Program-made: the position numbers and the translations under genes | The notes under the pieces: generated by a model | Told to the model about the DNA's origin: nothing | Database searches by the model: none | What the model saw: the letters and a program-made list of their open reading frames with translations, nothing else | From: Bacteroidales bacterium | GTDB lineage: Bacteria > Bacteroidota > Bacteroidia > Bacteroidales > UBA932 | Direction: 5' to 3' | Length of the DNA: 64,000 nucleotides | Assembly (NCBI GenBank): GCA_017465225.1 | Contig: JAFTWQ010000006.1 | Location: 35,509-99,508 of the forward strand | Shown here: in pieces, positions 17,476 to 29,732 of the stretch | How the letters are laid out: the number at the start of each line of letters is the position of its first letter | Position numbering within the stretch: position 1 is the stretch's first letter

Positions 17476-20097
17476 ATGAAAAGATTATTTGTGACAGTGC
17501 TGCTTGCAATGTATGCCGTCATGGCTTTTGCACAGACAAGCATCAAGGTACAGACACACAATGTCGTAGCTGCGGACGAGCAGTTCAATGTGACATTCAT
17601 CATAGAAGGCGAGGCGAAGTCTTCCGACTTCTCATGGGAGCCCGGAGATGATTTCCAGCTTCTGTGGGGACCTCAGCAGGGACGTTCGACAAGCGTGCAG
17701 ATGATTAACGGAAAGACAACGAAGTCTGTCCAGACCACATATTCATATGTGCTTCGTCCTGTAAAGGCGGGAAAGTTCACGATCGCAAGGGCAAGCGCCA
17801 AGGTCAAGGGACAGGATATCTATTCCGAGCCTGTTACGATCGAGGTGGTTGCTGCAGGCGCATCTTCAGGTTCGTCACGCGGGCAGCAGTCTTCTTCGCA
17901 GGGCAGTTCGCAGACCCAGCAGAGACAGTCCCAGGCCGGAGTCGTCCAGGATGATGACATTTTCCTGACCCTTACTCTTAATCGCACGAATGTTGTTGTG
18001 GGTGAGCCGGTTACAGCTACCATAAAGCTCTATCAGAGAGTGAATGTCGCAGGTTTCGAGAGCGCTAGCTTCCCTACATTCAACGGTTTCTGGAGCCAGG
18101 AACTCGAGGCTCCGACCAATATCGAATTCACTCGTGAGACATATGACGGACAGATCTACAATTCCGCTCTTTTAAGGAAATTCATTCTGATCCCGCAGCA
18201 GCAGGGAGCTGTGAAGATAGATCCTGCAGAACTTGTATGTCTCGTGAATGTACGCGTATCTTCAGGCGGTACCAGCATATTCGATGGCTTCTTCGATGAT
18301 TACAGGACTGTGAGAAAGAAGGTGGCTTCAAAGCCGGTTACGGTAAATGTGTCTCCTCTTCCGGCCGGTGCTCCGGCGTCATTCGGAGGCGGAGTCGGTG
18401 AATTCACCATTTCTGCCAAGGTGAGCAAGGATTCTCTGAAGACTCATGAGGCTGCTTCCCTCGTCGTTACTGTTTCAGGAAAGGGCAATGTGTCTCTCCT
18501 TGAGGCTCCGAAGGTAAGCTTCCCTCCTGATATGGAGGTATATGACACAAAGGTATCGGACAAGATCGACCGTGGCGGGCTTTCGGGCAGCAAGGTGTAT
18601 GAATATCCGTTCATCCCGAGAAGTTACGGCGATTTCGTGATCGAGCCTGTAAAGTATTCGTACTATGATGTTTCCAAGAAGAAATACGTAACATTGGAGA
18701 CTCCGGCCATACCGGTAAGTGTCGCCAGAGGAAATGAGACAGATGGCGGCGGTGTCGTGGTTAGCGGCGGTTCTCTTCCAAAAGACGTAAGGACCCTCGG
18801 AAGCGACATCCGATTCATCAATGTCAAGAATCCGGGCCTTGCTTCGAAAGGACGTTTCTTTGTCGGATCGCTTGCATTCTGGCTCATCATTGCGCTTCTG
18901 GTTGCTGCGGCTGCAGTATGCTGGGCGGCATTGAGAGGCCTCGCCGCGAGAAGGGCAGATGTCGTGGGAACAAAGAACCGCAAGGCTACGAAGATGGCTC
19001 TCAAGCGTCTCCAGCTTGCAAATACCTTCCTCAAGCAGAATCTTTATACCGCTTTCTATGAGGAACTCCACAAGGCTCTTCTCGGCTTCATTTCCGACAA
19101 GCTGAACATGCCGGTTTCGGAGCTTTCACGCGACCGTATCGCTGAGGCTCTCAAGGATGGAAAGGTCGATGAGCATTATGTGGATACATTCATCGGCATC
19201 CTCGATGCATGTGAGTTCGCAAGGTATGCTCCTGATGCCGGACATGAGGCGATGGAGGCTCATTACAAGTCGGCGGTTGATGTGATTTCGTCAATAGATT
19301 CAAACATGAAGGCAAAGAAAAACGCGCCTAAGGGTGCCGTGATGGCTGTTGTCATGCTGATGATGCTTCCTTTTGCAGCATCTGCCCAGGAGAAGGATTA
19401 TGTGGATTCACTCTGGAATGCGGCTAATGAGGCATATGTGGAAGGCCGCTGGAACGATGCGGTGTCTGGCTATGAGATGATCTCGTCCATGGGCCTGGAA
19501 TCGGCCTCACTCTACTGCAATACGGGAGATGCATGGTTCAAGGATGGAAATGTGCCTAAGGCCATTCTCTACTACGAACGTGCCCTCAAGCTGGATCCTT
19601 CCTATTCAGATGCAAGATACAATCTTGAGCTGCTCAACAGCGGCATCCAGGACAGAATCGATCCGGTGCCGGAATTCGTGCTCAAGGCATGGGCAAGGGA
19701 TATATGCTATATAATGGATTCGGACGCATGGGCTGTATGCTTCATGGTGCTTCTGGCTCTTACACTGGCTATGGCACTCCTTTTCATCCTCGCTCCTACG
19801 GCCGGCGGAAGGCGTGCGGGATTCTTCACCGGCATCGTGCTCCTGCTGCTTGCGGCCTTCTCGTTGAGCTTCTCGATATGGCAGAAGAAGGACTATATGA
19901 ATGCAGATAGCGCTATCGTGATGCGTCCTGTGACATCGGTCAAGAGTTCTCCGTCTTCGGAGGCTTCAAAGGATCTGTTCATCCTTCATGAAGGAACGAA
20001 GGTCACGATCATCGACTCTGTCGGCTCATGGAACAACATAGAGCTTGCTGACGGCCGTCAGGGATGGATCCCGTCAGGTGACATCGAAATCATTTAA
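17476..20097 (+). CDS. batD: BatD-BatE fusion protein
   Basis: The first 600 residues are BatD: signal peptide (1-19), Ig-like periplasmic domains, a membrane helix near 461-487 and a cytoplasmic helical domain. From residue 611 the sequence restarts with MKAKKNAPKGAVMAVVMLMM and ends PFAASAQ, a perfect signal-peptide pattern. It then has TPRs (about 635-705), two membrane helices (752-773 and 782-803) and an SH3-like domain at the end, which together make BatE. In related operons BatD and BatE are, to my knowledge, separate genes. No stop or frameshift separates them here. The ATG at 19306 might also act as an internal start. Confidence 0.9.
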   Translation: MKRLFVTVLLAMYAVMAFAQTSIKVQTHNVVAADEQFNVTFIIEGEAKSSDFSWEPGDDFQLLWGPQQGRSTSVQMINGKTTKSVQTTYSYVLRPVKAGKFTIARASAKVKGQDIYSEPVTIEVVAAGASSGSSRGQQSSSQGSSQTQQRQSQAGVVQDDDIFLTLTLNRTNVVVGEPVTATIKLYQRVNVAGFESASFPTFNGFWSQELEAPTNIEFTRETYDGQIYNSALLRKFILIPQQQGAVKIDPAELVCLVNVRVSSGGTSIFDGFFDDYRTVRKKVASKPVTVNVSPLPAGAPASFGGGVGEFTISAKVSKDSLKTHEAASLVVTVSGKGNVSLLEAPKVSFPPDMEVYDTKVSDKIDRGGLSGSKVYEYPFIPRSYGDFVIEPVKYSYYDVSKKKYVTLETPAIPVSVARGNETDGGGVVVSGGSLPKDVRTLGSDIRFINVKNPGLASKGRFFVGSLAFWLIIALLVAAAAVCWAALRGLAARRADVVGTKNRKATKMALKRLQLANTFLKQNLYTAFYEELHKALLGFISDKLNMPVSELSRDRIAEALKDGKVDEHYVDTFIGILDACEFARYAPDAGHEAMEAHYKSAVDVISSIDSNMKAKKNAPKGAVMAVVMLMMLPFAASAQEKDYVDSLWNAANEAYVEGRWNDAVSGYEMISSMGLESASLYCNTGDAWFKDGNVPKAILYYERALKLDPSYSDARYNLELLNSGIQDRIDPVPEFVLKAWARDICYIMDSDAWAVCFMVLLALTLAMALLFILAPTAGGRRAGFFTGIVLLLLAAFSLSFSIWQKKDYMNADSAIVMRPVTSVKSSPSSEASKDLFILHEGTKVTIIDSVGSWNNIELADGRQGWIPSGDIEII

Positions 20098-20109
20098 CAC
20101 AAAAACTGA

Positions 20110-23256
<3,147 letters not shown>

Positions 23257-23271
23257 TGAATATATAAGTTT

Positions 23272-23325
23272 GGCCGGCAATAGGTAAGGATCGTTTGATT
23301 TTTTCCTGTTGCCGGCCTTTTTATG
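23272..23325 (+). terminator. Rho-independent terminator after lacZ
   Basis: GGCCGGCAA (23272-23280) pairs with TTGCCGGCC (23309-23317), followed by TTTTT. It probably ends the long moxR-bat-lacZ transcript. Confidence 0.85.
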
Positions 23326-23380
23326 TCAGATATGCTGAAAAACTTTCAGCGAACGGTAAAAAACACGGGATTTTTGCCGT

Positions 23381-23983
23381 TTACCATTTCCCGTAATGTA
23401 TGTTTTCCGGTTTCCATTTGTCTTTTGGCTGCTCGTTGCCTGCAGGATGTCCGATAGGGATCGCGCAGAACGGCTGGACGGTAGAAGGAAGACCGAGGAA
23501 GTCGTGGAGCCTGGTGTAGAGTTCCGCATTGGGATAGACACCGGTCCATACGGCTCCGAGTCCGAGGGCTTCGGCTGCAAGAAGCAGGTTCTGTGTCGCT
23601 GCCGCGCAATCCTGCTGCCAGTACGGGTTCTCGTTTCCGCCCATCCAGACTGTCTCGCCGCATACGACGATCGCAAGAGGGGACTGCTTCAGCATCTTTG
23701 CATAAGGAAGGATCTCGGCCATGGCGTCAAGCTCTGCACGCTCTGTGACCACTACGAATCTCCATGGCTGGAAGTTGACAGCAGAAGGTGCGGCCATGGC
23801 GGCTCTTAACATGGTTTCCACCTGCTCCTCGGAAACAGGCTCGGAGGTGTACTGACGTACGCTTTTTCGGCTGTGGATGTTGTCCAGTACCGCATCTGCT
23901 GTGTTTCCGCCTTTGTTGCAGCAAGCGCTCATGGCAATCAATGTTACGCCCAGAAGGGCAAGTTTCACGATGATGTTCTTCAT
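23381..23983 (-). CDS. Exported lipoprotein nitroreductase-family flavoprotein
   Basis: This is a 200-residue nitroreductase-like FMN enzyme. SRKSVRQYT (about 38-46) and SAVNFQPWRFVVV are the FMN-binding signatures; GLGAVWTG and IPIGHP are conserved in the later part. The N-terminus MKNIIVKLALLGVTLIAMSACC is a lipoprotein signal peptide with a lipobox before the first Cys of CC. A flavoenzyme of this family with a lipoprotein signal is unusual, since most members are cytoplasmic. The substrate is unknown. It lies downstream of glyA on the same strand, behind the glyA terminator. Confidence 0.85.
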   Translation of the reverse strand: MKNIIVKLALLGVTLIAMSACCNKGGNTADAVLDNIHSRKSVRQYTSEPVSEEQVETMLRAAMAAPSAVNFQPWRFVVVTERAELDAMAEILPYAKMLKQSPLAIVVCGETVWMGGNENPYWQQDCAAATQNLLLAAEALGLGAVWTGVYPNAELYTRLHDFLGLPSTVQPFCAIPIGHPAGNEQPKDKWKPENIHYGKW

Positions 23984-23997
23984 AATTGATAAGGTAT

Positions 23998-24031
23998 TAA
24001 AAAAGCCGGCTTTCAGATGTGAATGCCGGCT
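23998..24031 (-). terminator. Rho-independent terminator after glyA
   Basis: On the minus strand AGCCGGC and GCCGGCT form the stem around a 14-nt loop, followed by a run of T. It lies just before the nitroreductase gene. Confidence 0.8.
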
Positions 24032-24052
24032 CTGTGGTTATTGTATGTTGTT

Positions 24053-25381
24053 CTAGTATCGGTTCAAAGGCATTCCGTTGGTCTTCATGCGCACCTGCTT
24101 CTTTACAGCTGTGAGCACTTCCTCGTATGCTTCGCGTCCCTCCTCTGTCTTGCCTGCGATGAGGTCGAGGTTCTGGGCTGCGTTTGTAAGAACCTTGTCG
24201 ATGAGGTTCACGATGAACTCCATGTCCTTCTCGACGAAGCCACGTGATGTGATCGCAGGAGTACCTACGCGGATACCTGAAGTCTGGAACGGAGTACGTG
24301 AGTCGAACGGTACCATGTTCTTGTTGACTGTGATGTCGGCCTTTCCGAGCTCCTTCTCGGCAACCTTTCCGGTAAGTTCAGGGAACTTTGTGCGGAGGTC
24401 GATGAGCATGAGGTGGTTGTCCGTACCGCCTGATACAATCTTGTAACCTCTTGATGCAAAGGCTTCTGCCATCGCCTGGGCATTTGATACGACCTGTCTC
24501 TGGTAGTCCTTGAATTCAGGCTGGAGTGCTTCATAGAATGAAACTGCCTTTGCAGCGATGCAGTGCTCGAGCGGACCGCCCTGGACGCCTGGGAATACGC
24601 TTGAGTTGAGGATCTGCGACATCTTCTTCACCACGCCCTTCGGAGTCTTGAGGCCCCAAGGGTTGTCGAAATCCTTTCCGAGGAGGATGATACCTCCACG
24701 AGGACCGCGGAGAGTCTTGTGGGTTGTTGATGTCACGATATGTGCATATTTCACAGGGTTGCTGAGGAGACCTGCAGCGATGAGGCCTGCTGTATGAGCC
24801 ATGTCGATCCAGAGGATTGCTCCTACCTTGTCGGCGATCTCGCGCATACGTGCATAATCCCACTCTCTTGAGTATGCTGATGCTCCTCCGATGATGAGCT
24901 TCGGCTTGAACTCGAGGGCTCTCTGCTCCATCTGCTCATAGTCGATCATTCCTGTAGCCTCGCTGAGACCGTATGCAACCGCATTGTAGAGGATTCCTGA
25001 CATGTTTACAGGCGAACCGTGGGTGAGATGTCCTCCGTGTGCAAGGTCAAGACCCATGAAAGTGTCTCCAGGCTTGAGGCATGCCATCATTACGGCCATG
25101 TTTGCCTGGGCGCCAGAGTGAGGCTGTACGTTGGCATATTCCGCCTCATAGAGTTCGCACAGACGGTCGATAGCGAGTTGCTCGATCTGGTCTACGACTT
25201 CACATCCGCCATAGTATCTTGCTCCCGGATATCCTTCCGCATATTTGTTTGTGCAGATAGAGCCGAGGGCTGTCAGCACCTGCTGGCTTACGTAGTTTTC
25301 TGAAGCGATGAGCTCGATTCCTGAGGTCTGTCTTTCCTCTTCTTTCTTGATGAGATTGAAAATCTGAAGATCCTGTTTCAT
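24053..25381 (-). CDS. glyA: Serine hydroxymethyltransferase
   Basis: GlyA interconverts serine and glycine with tetrahydrofolate and supplies one-carbon units. The 442-residue protein is full length. The PLP lysine is K222 in [14 protein letters not shown]. Other family features are [19 protein letters not shown] and the C-terminal GTPAITSRG. The enzyme is cytoplasmic. The gene has its own -7 box and terminator, so it is probably monocistronic. Confidence 0.97.
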   Translation of the reverse strand: MKQDLQIFNLIKKEEERQTSGIELIASENYVSQQVLTALGSICTNKYAEGYPGARYYGGCEVVDQIEQLAIDRLCELYEAEYANVQPHSGAQANMAVMMACLKPGDTFMGLDLAHGGHLTHGSPVNMSGILYNAVAYGLSEATGMIDYEQMEQRALEFKPKLIIGGASAYSREWDYARMREIADKVGAILWIDMAHTAGLIAAGLLSNPVKYAHIVTSTTHKTLRGPRGGIILLGKDFDNPWGLKTPKGVVKKMSQILNSSVFPGVQGGPLEHCIAAKAVSFYEALQPEFKDYQRQVVSNAQAMAEAFASRGYKIVSGGTDNHLMLIDLRTKFPELTGKVAEKELGKADITVNKNMVPFDSRTPFQTSGIRVGTPAITSRGFVEKDMEFIVNLIDKVLTNAAQNLDLIAGKTEEGREAYEEVLTAVKKQVRMKTNGMPLNRY

Positions 25382-25403
25382 AAATCTTGGTTTAAAGCGA
25401 ATG

Positions 25404-25411
25404 CAAAAATA
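25404..25411 (-). promoter_or_regulatory. -7 box (TATTTTTG) for glyA
   Basis: On the minus strand TATTTTTG lies 22 nt upstream of the glyA ATG. It faces the promoter of the divergent methyltransferase gene. Confidence 0.6.
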
Positions 25412-25430
25412 CTCATTTTTTTATTTTTAT

Positions 25431-25438
25431 TACCTTTG
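25431..25438 (+). promoter_or_regulatory. -7 box (TACCTTTG) for the TrmH-type methyltransferase
   Basis: TACCTTTG lies 23 nt before the ATG at 25462. An in-frame GTG at 25438 overlaps the box and so cannot be the start. Confidence 0.65.
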
Positions 25439-25461
25439 TGTTGATAACTTTTTGGAATAAT

Positions 25462-25992
25462 ATGAGTAATCGCAAACTTTTGAACATAGAGCTCGGAAGA
25501 GTATCGGCCGAGGAGTATAAGGAACTGCCTGAATCAGGCCTGGTTGTGGTGCTTGACAACATCCGCAGCGCCCACAATGTAGGTTCTGCATTCCGCACTT
25601 CGGATTCGTTCAAGATCGACAAGGTCTGGCTGTGCGGAATATGTGCAGTGCCGCCTTCGGCGGAAATCCATAAATCGGCCCTTGGCGCGGAGGACAGCGT
25701 GGAGTGGGAGCATGTTGATGATACGATGGATGCGGTCCGCCGTCTGAAGGAGGACGGGTATACGGTCGTATGCGCCGAGCAGACGGTGGGTTCTGTAATG
25801 CTCGACGGCTTTGTCCCTGAAAAGGGGCGGAAATATGCCGTGGTTTTCGGAAATGAAGTGGCTGGAGTGCGTCAGGATGTGGTGGATGCCGCTGACATGA
25901 GCCTCGAGATCCCGCAGTTCGGCACTAAGCATTCGCTCAATGTGTCGGTCAGCATCGGAGTCATCCTGTGGCATTTCCGTCTTCACCTATAG
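25462..25992 (+). CDS. TrmH/SpoU-family RNA 2'-O-methyltransferase
   Basis: This enzyme probably methylates a ribose 2'-OH in tRNA or rRNA. From ATG 25462 it has 176 residues. DNIRSAHNVGSAFRTSD is motif 1, the later VFGNEVAGV is motif 2 and LNVSVSIGV is motif 3 of the trefoil-knot SPOUT fold. No extra RNA-binding domain is present, so it is a minimal TrmH/TrmL-type enzyme. Its 3' end overlaps the convergent DUF819 gene by 6 bp. The RNA target cannot be read from sequence. Confidence 0.9.
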   Translation: MSNRKLLNIELGRVSAEEYKELPESGLVVVLDNIRSAHNVGSAFRTSDSFKIDKVWLCGICAVPPSAEIHKSALGAEDSVEWEHVDDTMDAVRRLKEDGYTVVCAEQTVGSVMLDGFVPEKGRKYAVVFGNEVAGVRQDVVDAADMSLEIPQFGTKHSLNVSVSIGVILWHFRLHL

Positions 25993-27153
25993 AAGCCCGA
26001 GCAGCTGGGACATCAGGAAGCCCAGGTAGTTGCCGGCTGCATATCCTATCACGCCGATGGTAAGGCCGGGTATGAGCACGTCTTTGTTCTTCATGGCGGC
26101 CGCCATCATTGGGACGAAAGGTGGAGAATTGATGTATGTTACGGAAGATATCACCATCATGTCGGAATCTATCCTGAATATCTTTGCGAATATCACCTGA
26201 AGGATGAGCGAGCCGAAGACTGCTGCAAGCAGATAGCCGAGAAGGCCTATGCCACCGGCGAAGTCCAGCTTGCTGAGATCGGCCATGGAAGCTACTGCAA
26301 TGCAGAAAATGTATATGAAATACATTCCCATGTCATAGCTGTATTTCATCTCTCTGACAGGCTTAATGAACGAACATGCGATGCCGAGAGTCGTAAGAAG
26401 CAGGATGAATACTGTCATGAACATACCGGAAGGCAGCAGCAGGACGATGCCTGCGGATACTCCGACTATCAGGGCTGTCAGGCCGAGAAGCTTGCCGGCC
26501 TGTACCATGCCCGGGCGTGTGAACAGGCCTTTGTAAGGATTCTGGTTCTCTTTCCCGATCTCTGCCCGGATCGCCGCTTCGTCTTCCTCTGAATATGATT
26601 TTCTCTCGTTCGGAAGGAACTTCCTGAACAGCTTGATACCTATGGTCAGGAGAAATGTCAGGTAAAGGAAACTGACGAGTATGTCATATGAATTTATCAT
26701 TATGTATGTCTCGTCGCTTACTCCCAGCATAGTCTTCAAGGCTGCCAGATTGATCGTTCCGCCCGTGTAGACGCCGACAAGCATGCCTCCGACCTTGTTG
26801 CCTTCAGGTATGTTGTCACCGAAGATCAGGAAACCTATGACGACGGCTGTCGCTACCGATATCATTCCGGTTATCAGGGCCAGCAGCTGCGACCTCGCTC
26901 CGCTTAACTTGAAGGTGCAGCCGAACAGCATGAGAGGAATAGCCAGCGGGACCATTGCGTTTGACATAAGCTCCTGTACAGCAGGAAGCTGGCCCGGCAT
27001 AAGGCCGATGTTTCCGATGATTATGCCGATGAAGTACAGTATGAGCACGGGCCCTATCTTTCCGAGAAGGCTGAATCTGCGGCAGAGCCATAGCACTCCT
27101 GCAGGAATGAGACAGAATGCCGCGATCAGTATGGTCCAGTTGACGATTTCCAT
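25987..27153 (-). CDS. DUF819-family membrane protein
   Basis: This is a 388-residue integral membrane protein of the DUF819 family (YjcL-like), with about ten hydrophobic helices across its length. Conserved small-residue stretches such as GGTINLAALK and SVTYINSPPFVP are typical of the family and reminiscent of anion/solute transporters. A hydrophilic loop near 190-215 divides the two halves. No substrate is known. It is transcribed from a promoter facing groES. Confidence 0.85.
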   Translation of the reverse strand: MEIVNWTILIAAFCLIPAGVLWLCRRFSLLGKIGPVLILYFIGIIIGNIGLMPGQLPAVQELMSNAMVPLAIPLMLFGCTFKLSGARSQLLALITGMISVATAVVIGFLIFGDNIPEGNKVGGMLVGVYTGGTINLAALKTMLGVSDETYIMINSYDILVSFLYLTFLLTIGIKLFRKFLPNERKSYSEEDEAAIRAEIGKENQNPYKGLFTRPGMVQAGKLLGLTALIVGVSAGIVLLLPSGMFMTVFILLLTTLGIACSFIKPVREMKYSYDMGMYFIYIFCIAVASMADLSKLDFAGGIGLLGYLLAAVFGSLILQVIFAKIFRIDSDMMVISSVTYINSPPFVPMMAAAMKNKDVLIPGLTIGVIGYAAGNYLGFLMSQLLGLL

Positions 27154-27174
27154 TGATTCAAGGTTTTAGCAGGA

Positions 27175-27182
27175 CAAAATTA
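27175..27182 (-). promoter_or_regulatory. -7 box (TAATTTTG) for the DUF819 gene
   Basis: On the minus strand TAATTTTG lies 21 nt upstream of the ATG at 27153. Confidence 0.6.
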
Positions 27183-27227
27183 TGATTTTATCGCGTCTTT
27201 TCAAATATGACATCATACGCGCGTGCG

Positions 27228-27267
27228 TGACAAAATGTCAGTCTTTTGTGGCTGGCACTCCTTTTGT
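27228..27267 (+). promoter_or_regulatory. Inverted repeat plus sigma-54-like promoter upstream of groES
   Basis: TGACAAAATGTCA (27228-27240) is a palindrome with a 3-nt centre. Thirteen bases later TGGCAC-N5-TTGT (27253-27267) matches the sigma-54 -24/-12 pattern except that the last base is T instead of C. The spacing between the GG and the downstream G is exactly that of sigma-54 promoters. I infer an RpoN-dependent heat-shock promoter with an upstream regulator site. No CIRCE inverted repeat was seen, only a lone GGCACTC that falls in this box. Confidence 0.5.
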
Positions 27268-27279
27268 CCATAGGGCTGT

Positions 27280-27305
27280 GTCATCCTGAGCACAGCGCAG
27301 GATCT
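27280..27305. repeat. Single arm of dispersed palindromic repeat in the groES leader
   Basis: GTCATCCTGAGCACAGCGCA followed by GGATCT. ATCCTG and CAGGAT within it can form a small hairpin. It lies between the proposed promoter and groES, so it would be in the 5' untranslated region. Confidence 0.7.
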
Positions 27306-27333
27306 ATAAGAAATAATAACAATAAAAAATACT

Positions 27334-27600
27334 ATGATCAGACCATTAGCAGACAGAGTTGTGATCGAGCCGAAGGCGGCCGAGACACAGACAGCGTCAG
27401 GACTTTTCATTCCTGACACAGCAAAGGAGAAACCGCAGCAGGGAACAGTAGTTGCCGCTGGTCCGGGCAAGAAGGATGAGCCTATGGAAGTAAAGGTAGG
27501 CGATGTGGTTATCTACGGAAAGTACGCAGGTACCGAGGTTTCGGTAGAGGGAAAGGACTACCTCATCATGAAGCAGTCTGACATATTGGCAATTCTCTGA
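27334..27600 (+). CDS. groES: Co-chaperonin GroES
   Basis: GroES caps GroEL and closes the folding chamber. The 88-residue length is usual for Bacteroidetes. [12 protein letters not shown] at the start and the mobile-loop and roof regions ([12 protein letters not shown]) match the family; the end SDILAIL is typical. groEL follows after 83 bp, and a palindromic repeat fills most of that gap. Confidence 0.97.
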   Translation: MIRPLADRVVIEPKAAETQTASGLFIPDTAKEKPQQGTVVAAGPGKKDEPMEVKVGDVVIYGKYAGTEVSVEGKDYLIMKQSDILAIL

Positions 27601-27607
27601 TAATGTC

Positions 27608-29312
<1,705 letters not shown>

Positions 29313-29352
29313 CGGTGTCGTTCAGTGCCCTTACGGGCCGGTAAATATGTTT

Positions 29353-29400
29353 TAAATCAAAGCCTTCCTGCACATTTAAGTGCAGGAAGGCTTTGATTTA
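29353..29400. terminator. Perfect 21-bp inverted repeat after groEL
   Basis: TAAATCAAAGCCTTCCTGCA plus C (29353-29373) is exactly complementary to 29380-29400 around the loop ATTTAA. It is a strong stem directly after groEL. The T tract is short, so it may act as an mRNA-stabilising structure as well as a terminator. Confidence 0.75.
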
Positions 29401-29619
29401 TTGTAGTTCTGTATTTAAGATGTTCTTGGGTTTCAGACTCTTATGAATATAAAAAATAATTAAAAATTATAATCGGTTGGGTGATGCTGAAAAATTGCTT
29501 ATAATTTGAAAGTAAAATATGGGATAAATGAAGAAATAATTTTAAAAATAACTCTAAAACGCTATTGGACGACATATTTAGTGTTGTTTTAAAAGTTTGG
29601 AATTGTAAAATTGATTTTC

Positions 29620-29627
29620 TAGGTTTG
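29620..29627 (+). promoter_or_regulatory. Candidate -7 box (TAGGTTTG) for the susC operon
   Basis: TAGGTTTG fits TAnnTTTG and gives an untranslated leader of about 100 nt before the susC ATG. A TTG lies about 15-17 nt upstream. The palindrome TAGTGTAACACTA at 29683-29695 would lie in the leader and could be a regulatory site. Confidence 0.45.
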
Positions 29628-29732
29628 CAGTCAACAGCCAAATAAACGTTCCTTTTGGGGAATAATTTGATCAAAAAGAGTGTAGTGTAACACTATCGAT
29701 ATTTATGTTTAACTAATTTAAAGATCAACACT

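Larger units (their letters stand above)
29313..29732. other. 420-bp AT-rich intergenic region between groEL and susC
   Basis: It holds the groEL stem-loop, a long AT-rich stretch (about 29405-29620) without a believable gene, the susC promoter candidate and a small palindrome TAGTGTAACACTA (29683-29695). A 77-codon minus-strand frame at 29441-29674 is Leu/Phe/Lys-rich with no ribosome site and looks like chance. The base composition is clearly more AT-rich than the neighbours. Confidence 0.7.

Noticed and set aside
19300-19310. batD and batE as two overlapping genes
   Set aside because: There is no stop codon between them. An internal start at 19306 is possible but not required, so I annotate one protein and note the alternative.
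27253-27262. CIRCE element for HrcA at groES
   Set aside because: Only GGCACTC is present, without the opposite half GAGTGC at the required 9-nt spacing. The sigma-54-like reading explains it better.
29441-29674. 77-codon minus-strand frame in the AT-rich region before susC
   Set aside because: Phe/Leu/Asn-rich translation of AT-rich DNA, no ribosome site, no family resemblance.
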